A stretch of DNA of 20,488 nucleotides from Clostridiales bacterium (GCA_017612755.1 JAGAFH010000118.1:1-20488); one strand, 5' to 3'; shown: positions 1-7,587, counted from the first letter of the stretch. Made by a program: numbers and translations. The notes: generated by a model not told the origin, from the sequence alone.

Positions 1-522
1 AGAGACGGTGTTTACCAGGTGGCCCTTCCCAACGGTGATATGGGATGGATCGGATCTTCAGGCGTTATCGAGATCGGTCCCAGAGAAGAGATAGAAGAAG
101 TATCCACCAGATATTTCGTATCCTCGGCATTGAGCTTTGTAAATTCCTCCTATCTTCCCGGAGGCATTACCATGAACGGCATGTCCATAGAAGGTCTCGT
201 ATATGTCTGCTCCTCCGTTAACGGCATAAAAATGCCCAGACCGGCCGGAGAACAGATGGAGATGGGAGAAGAAGTAGAACTTCAGTATGATGTGGTCACA
301 GGAGATCTGATGATAGATTCCATCATCCCGGGAGATATACTGTTCCTTAGAAGTCCTTACAGTGACTCTTATACGGATATATACGAGATGGCTATATGCA
401 CCGATACAGGGACTCTTCTGATGGTCTCGGGGTCCGGAACTACCATCAGACTGACCTCATTTGATGCCGGCAGTGAGCTGTGCGGAAGGATCATCTGTGT
501 AAGGCGTTATTTTTCGCAATAA
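1..522 (+). CDS. C-terminal part of an SH3b-NlpC/P60-like cell-wall protein, apparently catalytically dead (5' end outside window)
   Basis: The reading frame is open from base 1, so this is the last 173 residues of a longer protein. A GTG at 19 is internal, because the residues before it (RDGVYQV) fit the end of an SH3b domain of the form DGxWxVxLPDGxxGWV. From about residue 36 the layout follows NlpC/P60 peptidoglycan endopeptidases: an LPGG segment, a GLV helix, a GIKMPR strand like the family GIxLPR, Q and G positions, then IPGDILFL like the family xPGDLxFF, and a final RRYF. The catalytic positions do not fit. The Cys of DCSGLV is Ile (187-189, in MSIEGLV), the His position falls on Glu (385-387) and the third polar residue on Met (421-423). 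Family knowledge says the Cys and His are essential, so I infer a wall-binding pseudoenzyme. Assignment to the fold is by motif only. A hairpin and the rpmB promoter follow directly. Confidence 0.72.
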   Translation, partial: RDGVYQVALPNGDMGWIGSSGVIEIGPREEIEEVSTRYFVSSALSFVNSSYLPGGITMNGMSIEGLVYVCSSVNGIKMPRPAGEQMEMGEEVELQYDVVTGDLMIDSIIPGDILFLRSPYSDSYTDIYEMAICTDTGTLLMVSGSGTTIRLTSFDAGSELCGRIICVRRYFSQ

Positions 523-527
523 AACTG

Positions 528-556
528 TTGCAAGAAAGAATCACTTGTGTTATCAT
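528..556 (+). promoter_or_regulatory. Sigma-A-type promoter for rpmB with extended -10
   Basis: TTGCAA (528-533), a 17-bp spacer and TATCAT (551-556). The TGT just before the -10 box provides an extended -10 TGn. Transcription would start near 563, leaving a leader of about 32 nt that carries the AGGAGGTG ribosome binding site (581-588). The promoter overlaps the hairpin at 530-565. Confidence 0.6.
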
Positions 557-570
557 CTTTCTTGCGTTTT
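530..570 (+). terminator. Possible weak intrinsic terminator after the NlpC/P60-like gene
   Basis: A 10-bp stem, GCAAGAAAGA (530-539) with its complement at 556-565, around a 16-nt loop, followed by G and four T. The stem is AT-rich and the loop long, so termination would be weak. The same bases form the rpmB promoter, so the hairpin may be incidental. Confidence 0.35.
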
Positions 571-594
571 AAAGAAATATAGGAGGTGTTTCCA

Positions 595-792
595 ATGGCC
601 AAGTGTGAAGTTTGTCAGAAGGATACATTTTTTGGCAGAAAGATAAGCATCACGCGTTCGCAGATTTCACGTCGTGCGCTGACTACGCAGAAGCCTAACG
701 TTCACAGCGTTAAGGTTATCGTTGACGGCACCCCTAAGACAATGCATGTTTGCACACGCTGCCTTCGTTCCGGCCTCGTAAAGAGAGCTTGA
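595..792 (+). CDS. rpmB: 50S ribosomal protein L28 (zinc-binding form)
   Basis: A 65-residue protein of the bacterial L28 family, a component of the large ribosomal subunit. It starts MAKCEVCQK and ends with CTRCLRSGLVKRA, typical of L28. Cys4, Cys7, Cys53 and Cys56 form two CxxC knuckles, so this is the zinc-binding (C+) form; many bacteria also or instead carry a cysteine-free paralogue, which is not in this window. The ATG at 595 is chosen over an in-frame GTG at 586 because it lies six bases after a near-perfect AGGAGGTG (581-588), and because MAK is the usual L28 start. The gene appears to be monocistronic: its own promoter lies 39 bp upstream and a strong terminator 25 bp downstream, facing the convergent membrane-protein gene. 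Confidence 0.97.
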   Translation: MAKCEVCQKDTFFGRKISITRSQISRRALTTQKPNVHSVKVIVDGTPKTMHVCTRCLRSGLVKRA

Positions 793-817
793 TCGGAAGA
801 AGATCGCTTAAGTATCC

Positions 818-847
818 AAAAGGCTGTCCAAGAGGACAGCCTTTTTT
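818..847. terminator. Bidirectional intrinsic terminator between convergent genes
   Basis: An eight-bp GC-rich stem, GGCTGTCC (822-829) and GGACAGCC (834-841), with a four-base AAGA loop. It is flanked by four A on the left and a run of six T on the right (842-847). It terminates rpmB on the plus strand, and the A run makes it usable for the membrane-protein gene that ends at 875 on the minus strand. Confidence 0.9.
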
Positions 848-874
848 CGTGTCTGGTTTTATGTCTTGTGATTA

Positions 875-3550
875 TCACCAGGTCCAGTCGGCAAAGAGCT
901 TGCCTTTCTCCTCGCCCCGCAGGACTGCCTGACGTCTTCTGTACTCGTTGACGGAAGCAGTGGAGATGACTATGACTCCCAGGATGAGAAGATATACCCA
1001 CCAGAGCCTGCTCTCCCAGAATACTGCTGCGAAGAGAAGTCCGAACTGGACGATCATTACGATGGCCAGGATGAACCAGCTTCTCTTTTTCGCGATGAAG
1101 GAATAGATGAAGATGGCTATGGCAAAAAGGGATACGAGGGTAAGGGCCGGGAGATTTGCATCCAGAAGGGCCTTGCCTGCTTCGATCTCAAGACAGAATG
1201 TAACAGCTGAGAACCATATCCATTTTGAGCCTTGCCCGGGCTTTATGAGGAAGCTGATGAGTGCTGCTGCTGCCAGGATGAAAAGGAGCCTTATTTCCGT
1301 GTCCATCACATCCGAATAATCCACATCGAATATGGAAAAGCTAAATGCCAGCATTCCTACTGCTGCCGAAAGGATGATCCGCAGCTTTGACGTGACCTTT
1401 TCCTCCGCTGTTCCGTCTGAGAAACGGCCTATAAATGTCAGGATGTACAGGGTAATAAGGAAAGTTCCCAGATATACATGGTCTGCCATGGGAAGGAAAC
1501 AGGCCAGACCTGCCGTGAATGTCAGGAAATCGATGCGGTCCTTCTTTATTATCCTCTCACAGATGAGAAGCCTTCCGACAGTTACGAAGAGAATAATGAA
1601 TATTATACCTATGAACAACTTTTCCATACCCAGATCCATAAGCTGGTCTGTAACGACTACGAAGAAAGTCAGGGCGGGCAGGAAGCCAAAGTAGTTGTTC
1701 TTATCGAACATGGTGAGGACAGCGAAGATAATGTCCATGATAAGGATAAGAGCGAAGTATCTTCCGTCCTGTCCGAAATAGATGCTTATAAGACTTATCT
1801 GGCTTATGAGAAGGTGGACAAAAACGCTGTATCTGGAAGCGGTCCAGGATCTGTTGTCCACAGTGGCAAACCTCTTTATGAATACCAGCCCTGCGTAGAC
1901 TGCCAGGAATACTATGGCGATGACCACTGAAGGGGTCTCCATGCTCTTGGACATCCTGGCAAATACTACAAAGAATTCGACCAGTGCAGCGCTGCAGGCT
2001 GCGATGGGAAGATTGAAGTGGCCTGTCTTCAGCGAGATGAATACGGATGCTGCGGCAAGTCCTGCCATGATATAAAGAGGAGCGACACCTGTCATGACTC
2101 CCTCAAGGAATGAGATCAGTGATGCAAAGAGGAGATACCAGTATACGTTTCTTTCGATCTTATTCTTAGTCAAAAGGATAATGGCGGCGGGAGCTGCCAC
2201 GCCTACGGACAGTGCCAGGTAATAAAGGAAGTCCTTAGGATCGTTTATGACTGAAGAAGCCGTGAATATGGGCTCTTTGGCTGCGGCCAGAAGTAGAAGG
2301 GCTATACCGGGACCAATAAGGGCGTTGCTGGCGGGATTCTCATGCTTAAGGATCCTGTAAAGGACAAAGAGGACGATCATTGCCGCAAGATAGATGATGC
2401 CGATGGCAGACCTGTCCGTCACATAGCTTTCAGAATTCAGGATGAAAAGAGTGAAAAGGGGAGCTATGGCAGAGAAATATTTTATGAAAGGTCTCTTCTT
2501 TGTAAGGAGCAGAAGGGATACAAAGAAGAATAACTGGGCTGCAAGGGACCAGAACATCTGGTGGAAGTCGATGGCGGCGGACATGAAGAATCCGATGACA
2601 GCCACATAAGCCGTGACTTCGGCGAAGATGTTGAAGAACTTAAGGTTGGGCTTAAAGTAATAGATAAGGCCTGAGATCAGTGCTGCGGAACAGATGCCGA
2701 CTACAAAGCCGGTGTACTCGCCTATGGTCTCCATGCAGATGAAGATATCAAGCCATACAAAGCCGAAATAGCTTATGGCCACCTGAAGCTTAGATCCGAA
2801 GATCTTATATCCGATAAACCCTGTAATACCCAGGGACAATGCGCAGCAGCCCAGCATGATGACCGTCTCCTGGGACTTAAAGGCCATGAATCCTACGACT
2901 ATAGCCAGGGGAGTAATAAGGCTTCCCAGCATATAAAGGACGGAAGCGGTCTTTTCCAGTTTCAGCTTTTTACTGCAGAAAGCACTGAATCCGTAGACTA
3001 CAGAAACGATTGCTGCCAGGATCACGCACTTTGCGCCGGCTGCCATTGTCTGCCAGGTTGCTGAGATAAATACTGCTGCGGCGATGACCATAAGAAGGAT
3101 ACCGACGGAGAAGGATACTCCTACGGCGCCGAGACCGGCCTGCTTCTTCTTAACAGGCTGTGCCTGAACTGCAGGAGCGGCGGGAGCAGCAGCGGGACTG
3201 CCGGCTGCCGGTGTCGGTGCCGGAACTTTTGCAGCCGCGCCGGCAGGCGGGATATATGTATATTCCGCAGGCTTATAGGCGGGCCTGCTCTCCGGAGCCG
3301 GAGCTGATTTCGGCTGCTGCAGGGCGACTTCAGGAGTCAGGACCTCTGAAACAGATTCAGGAGTGGGGGCAGGAGCAGCGGGAGCTGCAGGAACATTACC
3401 GCCCTGAAGTTCCCTTATCTTCTGTTCCAGGGACTTCACCTTTCTTATATTCCTGTTGTTGGAATTTGAAGAGACGATATAAAGGATCGTCATGACCACT
3501 CCGTAGATCAGGAGTATGGTCGTAATTACTGTTGCTGCTGTAGTTGACAT
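875..3550 (-). CDS. Large multi-spanning membrane protein with Pro/Ala-rich linker (DUF2157/DUF2339-like architecture)
   Basis: 891 residues. One hydrophobic segment at about 8-27 is followed by a short charged helix (36-49, KSLEQKIRELQ) and then a Pro/Ala-rich low-complexity linker (51-136) ending in KKK. The rest, from about 140 to 875, is almost wholly hydrophobic, and I estimate some twenty or more membrane helices separated by very short loops. The order short coiled segment, Pro/Ala linker, polytopic body resembles DUF2339/DUF2157-type proteins, whose function is poorly known; the match is by architecture, not by a diagnostic motif. The ATG at 3548-3550 is preceded on the minus strand by AAGGGAGG (complement of 3559-3566). 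It has its own promoter (3599-3626) downstream of the serS terminator, so it is probably monocistronic. No catalytic motif was seen. The ORFs on the opposite strand (for example 1478-1930) are shadows. Confidence 0.85.
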   Translation of the reverse strand: MSTTAATVITTILLIYGVVMTILYIVSSNSNNRNIRKVKSLEQKIRELQGGNVPAAPAAPAPTPESVSEVLTPEVALQQPKSAPAPESRPAYKPAEYTYIPPAGAAAKVPAPTPAAGSPAAAPAAPAVQAQPVKKKQAGLGAVGVSFSVGILLMVIAAAVFISATWQTMAAGAKCVILAAIVSVVYGFSAFCSKKLKLEKTASVLYMLGSLITPLAIVVGFMAFKSQETVIMLGCCALSLGITGFIGYKIFGSKLQVAISYFGFVWLDIFICMETIGEYTGFVVGICSAALISGLIYYFKPNLKFFNIFAEVTAYVAVIGFFMSAAIDFHQMFWSLAAQLFFFVSLLLLTKKRPFIKYFSAIAPLFTLFILNSESYVTDRSAIGIIYLAAMIVLFVLYRILKHENPASNALIGPGIALLLLAAAKEPIFTASSVINDPKDFLYYLALSVGVAAPAAIILLTKNKIERNVYWYLLFASLISFLEGVMTGVAPLYIMAGLAAASVFISLKTGHFNLPIAACSAALVEFFVVFARMSKSMETPSVVIAIVFLAVYAGLVFIKRFATVDNRSWTASRYSVFVHLLISQISLISIYFGQDGRYFALILIMDIIFAVLTMFDKNNYFGFLPALTFFVVVTDQLMDLGMEKLFIGIIFIILFVTVGRLLICERIIKKDRIDFLTFTAGLACFLPMADHVYLGTFLITLYILTFIGRFSDGTAEEKVTSKLRIILSAAVGMLAFSFSIFDVDYSDVMDTEIRLLFILAAAALISFLIKPGQGSKWIWFSAVTFCLEIEAGKALLDANLPALTLVSLFAIAIFIYSFIAKKRSWFILAIVMIVQFGLLFAAVFWESRLWWVYLLILGVIVISTASVNEYRRRQAVLRGEEKGKLFADWTW

Positions 3551-3598
3551 ATTGATTACCTCCCTTATGCGAAGAGTAAATCTATGCTTCTTATGGTC

Positions 3599-3626
3599 AG
3601 TATAGCAAGAAAACTTTGATAGTCAA
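3599..3626 (-). promoter_or_regulatory. Sigma-A-type promoter for the 891-residue membrane protein
   Basis: Read on the minus strand: TTGACT (complement of 3621-3626), a 16-bp spacer, TATACT (complement of 3599-3604). Five of six bases match the consensus in each box. The start site would fall near 3592, about 40 nt before the ATG at 3550. Confidence 0.75.
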
Positions 3627-3658
3627 ACTAATTTATCTGTTTGCCCTTTATTTGCCAC

Positions 3659-3682
3659 AAATGCCGCCCTGAGGCGGCATTT
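3659..3682 (-). terminator. Intrinsic terminator of serS
   Basis: A 10-bp stem, AAATGCCGCC (3659-3668) with its complement at 3673-3682, and a four-base loop. It lies 25 bp beyond the serS stop on the minus strand. The stem is strong, but the following T run is short (the stem's own TTT and then GTGGC), so termination may be incomplete. Confidence 0.65.
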
Positions 3683-3706
3683 GCTTTGTTTCTTAATTAT
3701 AATAAA

Positions 3707-5005
3707 TTATTTTTCGGGAACCTCTATGACGCTCTTGCCGCCCATATACATGCGGAGGGGAAGAGGGATCCTGACGGAACCGTCCTCGTTTAAGTTGTTC
3801 TCCAGGAAGGCGATGAGCATTCTGGGAGGTGCGACTACCGTATTGTTGAGGGTGTGTGCAAGATAATTGCCCTGGGATTTGTCCGCAGGTCTTACCCTGA
3901 TGCCGAGCCTTCTTGCCTGGGCATCTCCAAGGTTGGAGCAGGAACCTACCTCAAAGTATTTCTGCTGTCTGGGGGACCAGGCCTCAACGTCGCAGGACTT
4001 GACCTTCAGGTCAGCCAGGTCTCCGGAGCAGCACTCCAGGGTCCTTACGGGGATATCAAGGCTTCTGAAGAAGTCTACGGTGTTCATATAGAGCTTAACG
4101 AACCAGTCTTTTGATTCCTCAGGCTTACATACGACGATCATCTCCTGCTTTTCGAACTGGTGGATCCTGTAAACGCCTCTCTCCTCGATGCCGTGGGCGC
4201 CTACTTCCTTTCTGAAGCAGGGAGAGTAGGAAGTGAGGGTCTGGGGAAGCTGGTCCTCGTCGGTGATGGTATCGATGAACTTACCGATCATGGAATGCTC
4301 TGAAGTACCGATAAGGTAGAGATCCTCGCCCTCGATCTTATACATCATGTTCTCCATCTCGGAAAAGCTCATAACGCCGTTAACTACGGAAGATCTGATC
4401 ATGAAGGGAGGAATATAATAGGTAAATCCTCTGTCGATCATGAAATCCCTTGCATAGGAGAGGATAGCCGAATGAAGCCTCGCGATATCGCCTCTGAGGT
4501 AATAGAAGCCGTTTCCGCTGGTGTCTCTTGCGGGATCCAGCTCGATGCCCTTAAGGTTTTCCATGATATCTACATGGTAGGGTATCTCAAATGAAGGAAC
4601 CACAGGCTCGCCGAACCTTTCCATTTCCACATTTTCGGAATCGTCCTTTCCGATGGGGACTGAAGGATCGATGAAGTTGGGGATGACTCTCATGATCTTA
4701 TCGATCTTCTCAGAGAGTTCGGTCTCCTTGACGGAAAGAGCTTCCAGCTCAGCTGCCATGGAAGTAACTTCCTTCTTGATCTCCTCGGCTTCTTCTTTCT
4801 TGCCCTGACCCATAAGGGCGCCGATCTGCTTTGAGATCTTGTTTCTCTGGGACCTTAAGTACTCGGCCCGGGTCTTGCTCTCCCTGTATTCCTTATCCAG
4901 TGCAACGACCTCGTCAACAAGAGGAAGCTTGTCATCCTGGAATTTCTTCCTGATATTTTCCTTTACTGCATCGGGATCTGCCCGGAGTACTTTGATGTCG
5001 ATCAT
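3707..5005 (-). CDS. serS: Seryl-tRNA synthetase, unusual archaeal-like sequence variant
   Basis: A 432-residue class II synthetase that charges tRNA-Ser in the cytoplasm. It begins MIDIKVLRADPD, followed by the long N-terminal coiled-coil arm (about 28-108) that contacts the tRNA. The catalytic core shows GTSEHSMIGKF (233-243), motif 2 from FRKEVGAHG to RIHQFEKQE (264-288), CSGDLADLK (326-334), FEVGSCSN (351-358) and motif 3 HTLNNTVVAPPR (384-395) with LENN at 401-404. Family knowledge: typical bacterial enzymes read TxEVPLTN, GSAGRDTRGLIRxHQF and HTLNGSGLAVGR. The present SEH, GAHG, YSPCFRKE and HTLNNT forms look more like the euryarchaeal branch of the common (type 1) SerRS. ATG 5003-5005 has GGAGGG (complement of 5015-5020) upstream. 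It follows the DUF4015 gene after 49 bp, too little room for a T-box leader, so the two are probably co-transcribed. Confidence 0.96.
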   Translation of the reverse strand: MIDIKVLRADPDAVKENIRKKFQDDKLPLVDEVVALDKEYRESKTRAEYLRSQRNKISKQIGALMGQGKKEEAEEIKKEVTSMAAELEALSVKETELSEKIDKIMRVIPNFIDPSVPIGKDDSENVEMERFGEPVVPSFEIPYHVDIMENLKGIELDPARDTSGNGFYYLRGDIARLHSAILSYARDFMIDRGFTYYIPPFMIRSSVVNGVMSFSEMENMMYKIEGEDLYLIGTSEHSMIGKFIDTITDEDQLPQTLTSYSPCFRKEVGAHGIEERGVYRIHQFEKQEMIVVCKPEESKDWFVKLYMNTVDFFRSLDIPVRTLECCSGDLADLKVKSCDVEAWSPRQQKYFEVGSCSNLGDAQARRLGIRVRPADKSQGNYLAHTLNNTVVAPPRMLIAFLENNLNEDGSVRIPLPLRMYMGGKSVIEVPEK

Positions 5006-5054
5006 TTGTTTATACCCTCCAACCGTTTTTACAACTTTTGTATTTTATCACTTA

Positions 5055-6404
5055 TCAACCGTTATTTCCCCCATAATTTCCTTCGGGGTATTCGCAGGCT
5101 GCGTTCCAGAGGATGAATTCGGACTGTCCCGCATCCTGAAGCGCCCTGATCTGGTCGTTTATTGCCGTATAGTCATATGTCATATAGCGCCCTTCTCCCA
5201 GGTATGAGGCAGTAAAAGCCTGAAGATAGGGCCGCACCTCTGCATAACCTTCCGCATTGTGGTACTGGCTTCCGGTGATAAGGGCACCGAACATGATGTC
5301 ATAGGGATTCTTATCCGGGAAATCGTAGGTGACTCCGTTCATTACAGTTCCCAGGGCGTAGTGGGAAGGATAGATCATGGGGCAGAGAGAATCTACCCCG
5401 GTAAGGCCCACGGTCTCCCAGTCCTGGCCCAGGATGTCTCCGTCCAGGGAGCTTGTAACTGCTATACCGAAGATATCGGCTGATACAGGGACACCGAGGG
5501 TGTCCTGGATCCTGATCCTGGCAGTCTGGAGAAATCTGTTGATGGCGTCGGATCTTTCGGGGACTTCCCCTGTCAGACCGTAATAAGGATCAGTACCTTC
5601 TTCGGAGGAACCTGTAGGGAATCTTACATAGTCGAACTGGATCTCGTCTACTCCCATGCCGATGGCTTCTATGGCCAGATCGATGAGATAATCCCAGTTC
5701 CTGGAGTCGTAAGGGCTTACAAAAGCCTCGTTACCTTCATTGGGGAAGTGGAGAGGCTGCCCGGTACTGTCGCAGATAGCCCTGTCGGGATATGCATTGG
5801 CCAGGTTTACGTCCTTAAAGCAGACGATCCTTCCTATGACCCATACGTCATTGTCGTGGCAGTAATCGCATACTTCCGTCAGATCGTAGTGGTTCCATAC
5901 GTATCCTACGGAGTTGGCCAGTTCGTTGGAGGAATTAAAGTAGACGCCGTCAGCCTCTTTAAGGTCGATGACCACTGCGTTGAGTTCGGAGTTTTTGGTG
6001 AGTTCCACATTCTGCTCCAGGTTCATGGCGGCGTTCAGGTACATGCCCCTTACTTCCATTCTTTCGTAGGGAACGGGGTTTTCTGCTTCCTCCAGTTCTC
6101 CCCAGTACTCATCGGCTACCGGGTTTTCGGGCAGATACTCAGTGACCGTATATGGGACGGTGGGAGTAGGGGTGGAGACAGATCCGATAGTGGCGGCGAC
6201 AGGCGCTGCGGAACTGTTATCTCCTGTCAGGGGGACTCCCTTGGACTTAAGGCCCAGAAGGCTTCCCATAAGGACGAATCCCAGTACTACGGCAGTTCCC
6301 GCAAGAACTATAAAGGCCATCCGCAGGTTCTTAAGGGAGCTTTCGGATGTCCTCTGCTTGCGGTTATAGTCCCGCAGATCATATTGTCTGTCATCATTTA
6401 TCAT
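5055..6404 (-). CDS. Membrane-anchored putative glycoside hydrolase of the DUF4015 (GH13-like) family
   Basis: 449 residues from the chosen start. A short basic cytoplasmic arm (1-27) is followed by one membrane segment (28-52), a Ser/Thr/Pro linker (about 60-115) and an extracellular beta/alpha-barrel-type domain. Diagnostic strings are RGMYLN (119-124), VVIDLKEADG (144-153), DEIQFDYVRFP (253-263), SADIFG (308-313), GQDWE (326-330) and CPMIYPSHY (341-349). These are hallmarks of the DUF4015 putative glycosyl hydrolase family; Asp258 and Asp310 are candidate active-site acids by analogy. The frame extends 30 codons further upstream, but those residues are not conserved-looking. I chose ATG 6404 because TATAAT sits seven bases before it; there is no ribosome binding site. 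A later Met at residue 29 would remove the cytoplasmic arm. The substrate is unknown; wall or capsule polysaccharide is an inference. Confidence 0.85.
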   Translation of the reverse strand: MINDDRQYDLRDYNRKQRTSESSLKNLRMAFIVLAGTAVVLGFVLMGSLLGLKSKGVPLTGDNSSAAPVAATIGSVSTPTPTVPYTVTEYLPENPVADEYWGELEEAENPVPYERMEVRGMYLNAAMNLEQNVELTKNSELNAVVIDLKEADGVYFNSSNELANSVGYVWNHYDLTEVCDYCHDNDVWVIGRIVCFKDVNLANAYPDRAICDSTGQPLHFPNEGNEAFVSPYDSRNWDYLIDLAIEAIGMGVDEIQFDYVRFPTGSSEEGTDPYYGLTGEVPERSDAINRFLQTARIRIQDTLGVPVSADIFGIAVTSSLDGDILGQDWETVGLTGVDSLCPMIYPSHYALGTVMNGVTYDFPDKNPYDIMFGALITGSQYHNAEGYAEVRPYLQAFTASYLGEGRYMTYDYTAINDQIRALQDAGQSEFILWNAACEYPEGNYGGNNG

Positions 6405-6410
6405 ATGAGC

Positions 6411-6439
6411 ATTATAATGGCATATATTTGAAAACAAAA
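6411..6439 (-). promoter_or_regulatory. Possible promoter giving a leaderless DUF4015-serS transcript
   Basis: On the minus strand a perfect TATAAT (complement of 6411-6416) lies only six bases before the ATG at 6404. A weak TTTTGT (complement of 6434-6439) stands 17 bp upstream. The usual start distance would place +1 on the A of ATG. The divergent Nudix gene must be served from the same AT-rich 128-bp gap; no convincing plus-strand promoter was found there (the best is TTGAAA at 6428-6433 with an over-long spacer). Confidence 0.4.
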
Positions 6440-6532
6440 GATAAATTTTACTTCTAATATATATATAAACACCGCATCCTATGATAAAATCCAAACATAT
6501 TCACAGCATAATAAAAGGAATATCAGAAATAT

Positions 6533-6946
6533 ATGGTAGTCAGAAATTGCGCAGGCGGAATCGTTTTTAAGGATGACAAGGTCCTTATGCTCATGAACGA
6601 CAAGAGGGAATGGGCTTTCCCCAAGGGGGTCGTAAGAGCGGGGGAGGATATCCTTGAAGTTGCCGTAGCCAGGATCAAGATCGAGACCGGGCTTACGGCG
6701 AAGATCCTTTCGCCTTGTGGAAAGACCCACTACGAATTCTATTCCGTCAGCAGAAGAAAGCCGGTCCACAACAATATCTCCTGGTTCGTCATGAGCACCA
6801 CCGAGGATAAGATCGACGTGGATTATTCGGAAGGCTTTATAGATGCCAGATTTTTCCCTATCGAAGAAGCACTTGAGACTATCACATACAGTCAGGACAA
6901 GGCCCTTCTCATGATGGCTTTCCAGCGTTATAAGGAGATCGGCTGA
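6533..6946 (+). CDS. Nudix-fold protein with a degenerate Nudix box
   Basis: 137 residues, the usual size of a single-domain Nudix hydrolase, which would cleave nucleoside diphosphates linked to another moiety in the cytoplasm. The N-terminal strand RNCAGGIVF and EWAFPKG (26-32) are typical. The Nudix box should read GX5EX7REUXEEXGU. Here Gly32 and Glu38 are present, but Arg-Glu becomes Ala46-Arg47, and of the later Glu pair only Glu51 remains (Ile50 replaces the first), before TGL. A related Clostridia family, with YEFYSVxRR and a C-terminal ITYSQDKAL as here (residues 897-905 area of the family pattern not implied; seen here near the end), also has Arg in place of the first Glu, so part of the change may be a family trait. 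Magnesium-dependent activity is therefore doubtful. AAGGA at 6515-6519 supports ATG 6533. The stop is two bases before yigZ, so the genes are coupled. Confidence 0.85.
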   Translation: MVVRNCAGGIVFKDDKVLMLMNDKREWAFPKGVVRAGEDILEVAVARIKIETGLTAKILSPCGKTHYEFYSVSRRKPVHNNISWFVMSTTEDKIDVDYSEGFIDARFFPIEEALETITYSQDKALLMMAFQRYKEIG

Positions 6947-6948
6947 TC

Positions 6949-7587
6949 TTGGAACGCGGATCTTTTATCACCCTCAAAGGTTACGGGCGCTCGTCTGTTG
7001 AAGTGAAGCAGTCTGAGTTTATCGGCCAGGCAAAAAGGATCAGATCCCCACAGGAAGCTGAAGATTTCATAAACGGCATCCGTAAGGAATACCCGGATGC
7101 AAGGCACAGCTGCTATGCATGGATCCTGGAAGAAGGAGTAAAGATGCAGAAGTACAGTGATGACGGGGAGCCTTCGGGAACTGCGGGAATGCCCATCCTT
7201 TCGGTTCTTACAAAAAATGAGATCACTGATGCGGTCATAGTCGTCACCAGATATTTCGGAGGGATCCTCCTGGGGAAGGGAGGTCTCGTCAGGGCCTATA
7301 CCGATGCGGCCGTACAGGCTGTTAAAGCTGCCGGAACAGTGAAGGCGGAACAGGGTACGGTCTTTTCTCTTTCCATGAATTATGATATAAGCGAAAAGAT
7401 GATCTTTGCTATCAGGAGCAAAGAATGGAATATTGACGACATCAGATATTCCGATAAAGTTGAAGTCGATGTCACGGTAAGAAAAGATGAGGAAGAGGCA
7501 TTTACTGATCTGATCACCGACAGGTCTTCGGGGACGGTGGTGCCGCAGAAAAACGGAGAAAGGGAGCTTCTTACTGATATTGCTTGA
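6949..7587 (+). CDS. yigZ: YigZ/IMPACT family protein (UPF0029)
   Basis: 212 residues, the usual length for bacterial YigZ. The N-terminal IMPACT domain shows KQSEFIGQAKRI (20-31), DARHSCYAWIL (50-60), YSDDGEPSGTAG (69-80) and VVTRYFGGILLGKGGLVRAY (98-117), all highly conserved in the family. The C-terminal part (about 140-205) fits the DUF1949 ferredoxin-like domain. The eukaryotic relative IMPACT affects Gcn2 signalling; the bacterial role is unsettled, and nucleic-acid or ribosome contact has been suggested. The start is TTG at 6949: no ATG is available before the conserved core, the preceding codon in the region is the Nudix stop, and AAGGAG (6932-6937) stands 11 bases upstream inside the Nudix gene. 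It is the middle gene of the likely operon Nudix-yigZ-htrA. Confidence 0.93.
   Translation: MERGSFITLKGYGRSSVEVKQSEFIGQAKRIRSPQEAEDFINGIRKEYPDARHSCYAWILEEGVKMQKYSDDGEPSGTAGMPILSVLTKNEITDAVIVVTRYFGGILLGKGGLVRAYTDAAVQAVKAAGTVKAEQGTVFSLSMNYDISEKMIFAIRSKEWNIDDIRYSDKVEVDVTVRKDEEEAFTDLITDRSSGTVVPQKNGERELLTDIA

Noticed and set aside
5006..5054. T-box leader for serS
   Set aside because: Only 49 bp separate serS from the upstream gene, with no terminator/antiterminator pair or T-box sequence.
5748..6431. Long plus-strand ORF (227 codons) over the DUF4015 gene
   Set aside because: It is antisense to a gene with clear family motifs, has no ribosome binding site, and its translation has no recognisable domain.
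6479..6769. Minus-strand ORF (96 codons) across the Nudix start
   Set aside because: It overlaps the Nudix domain in antisense and has no ribosome binding site or family match.
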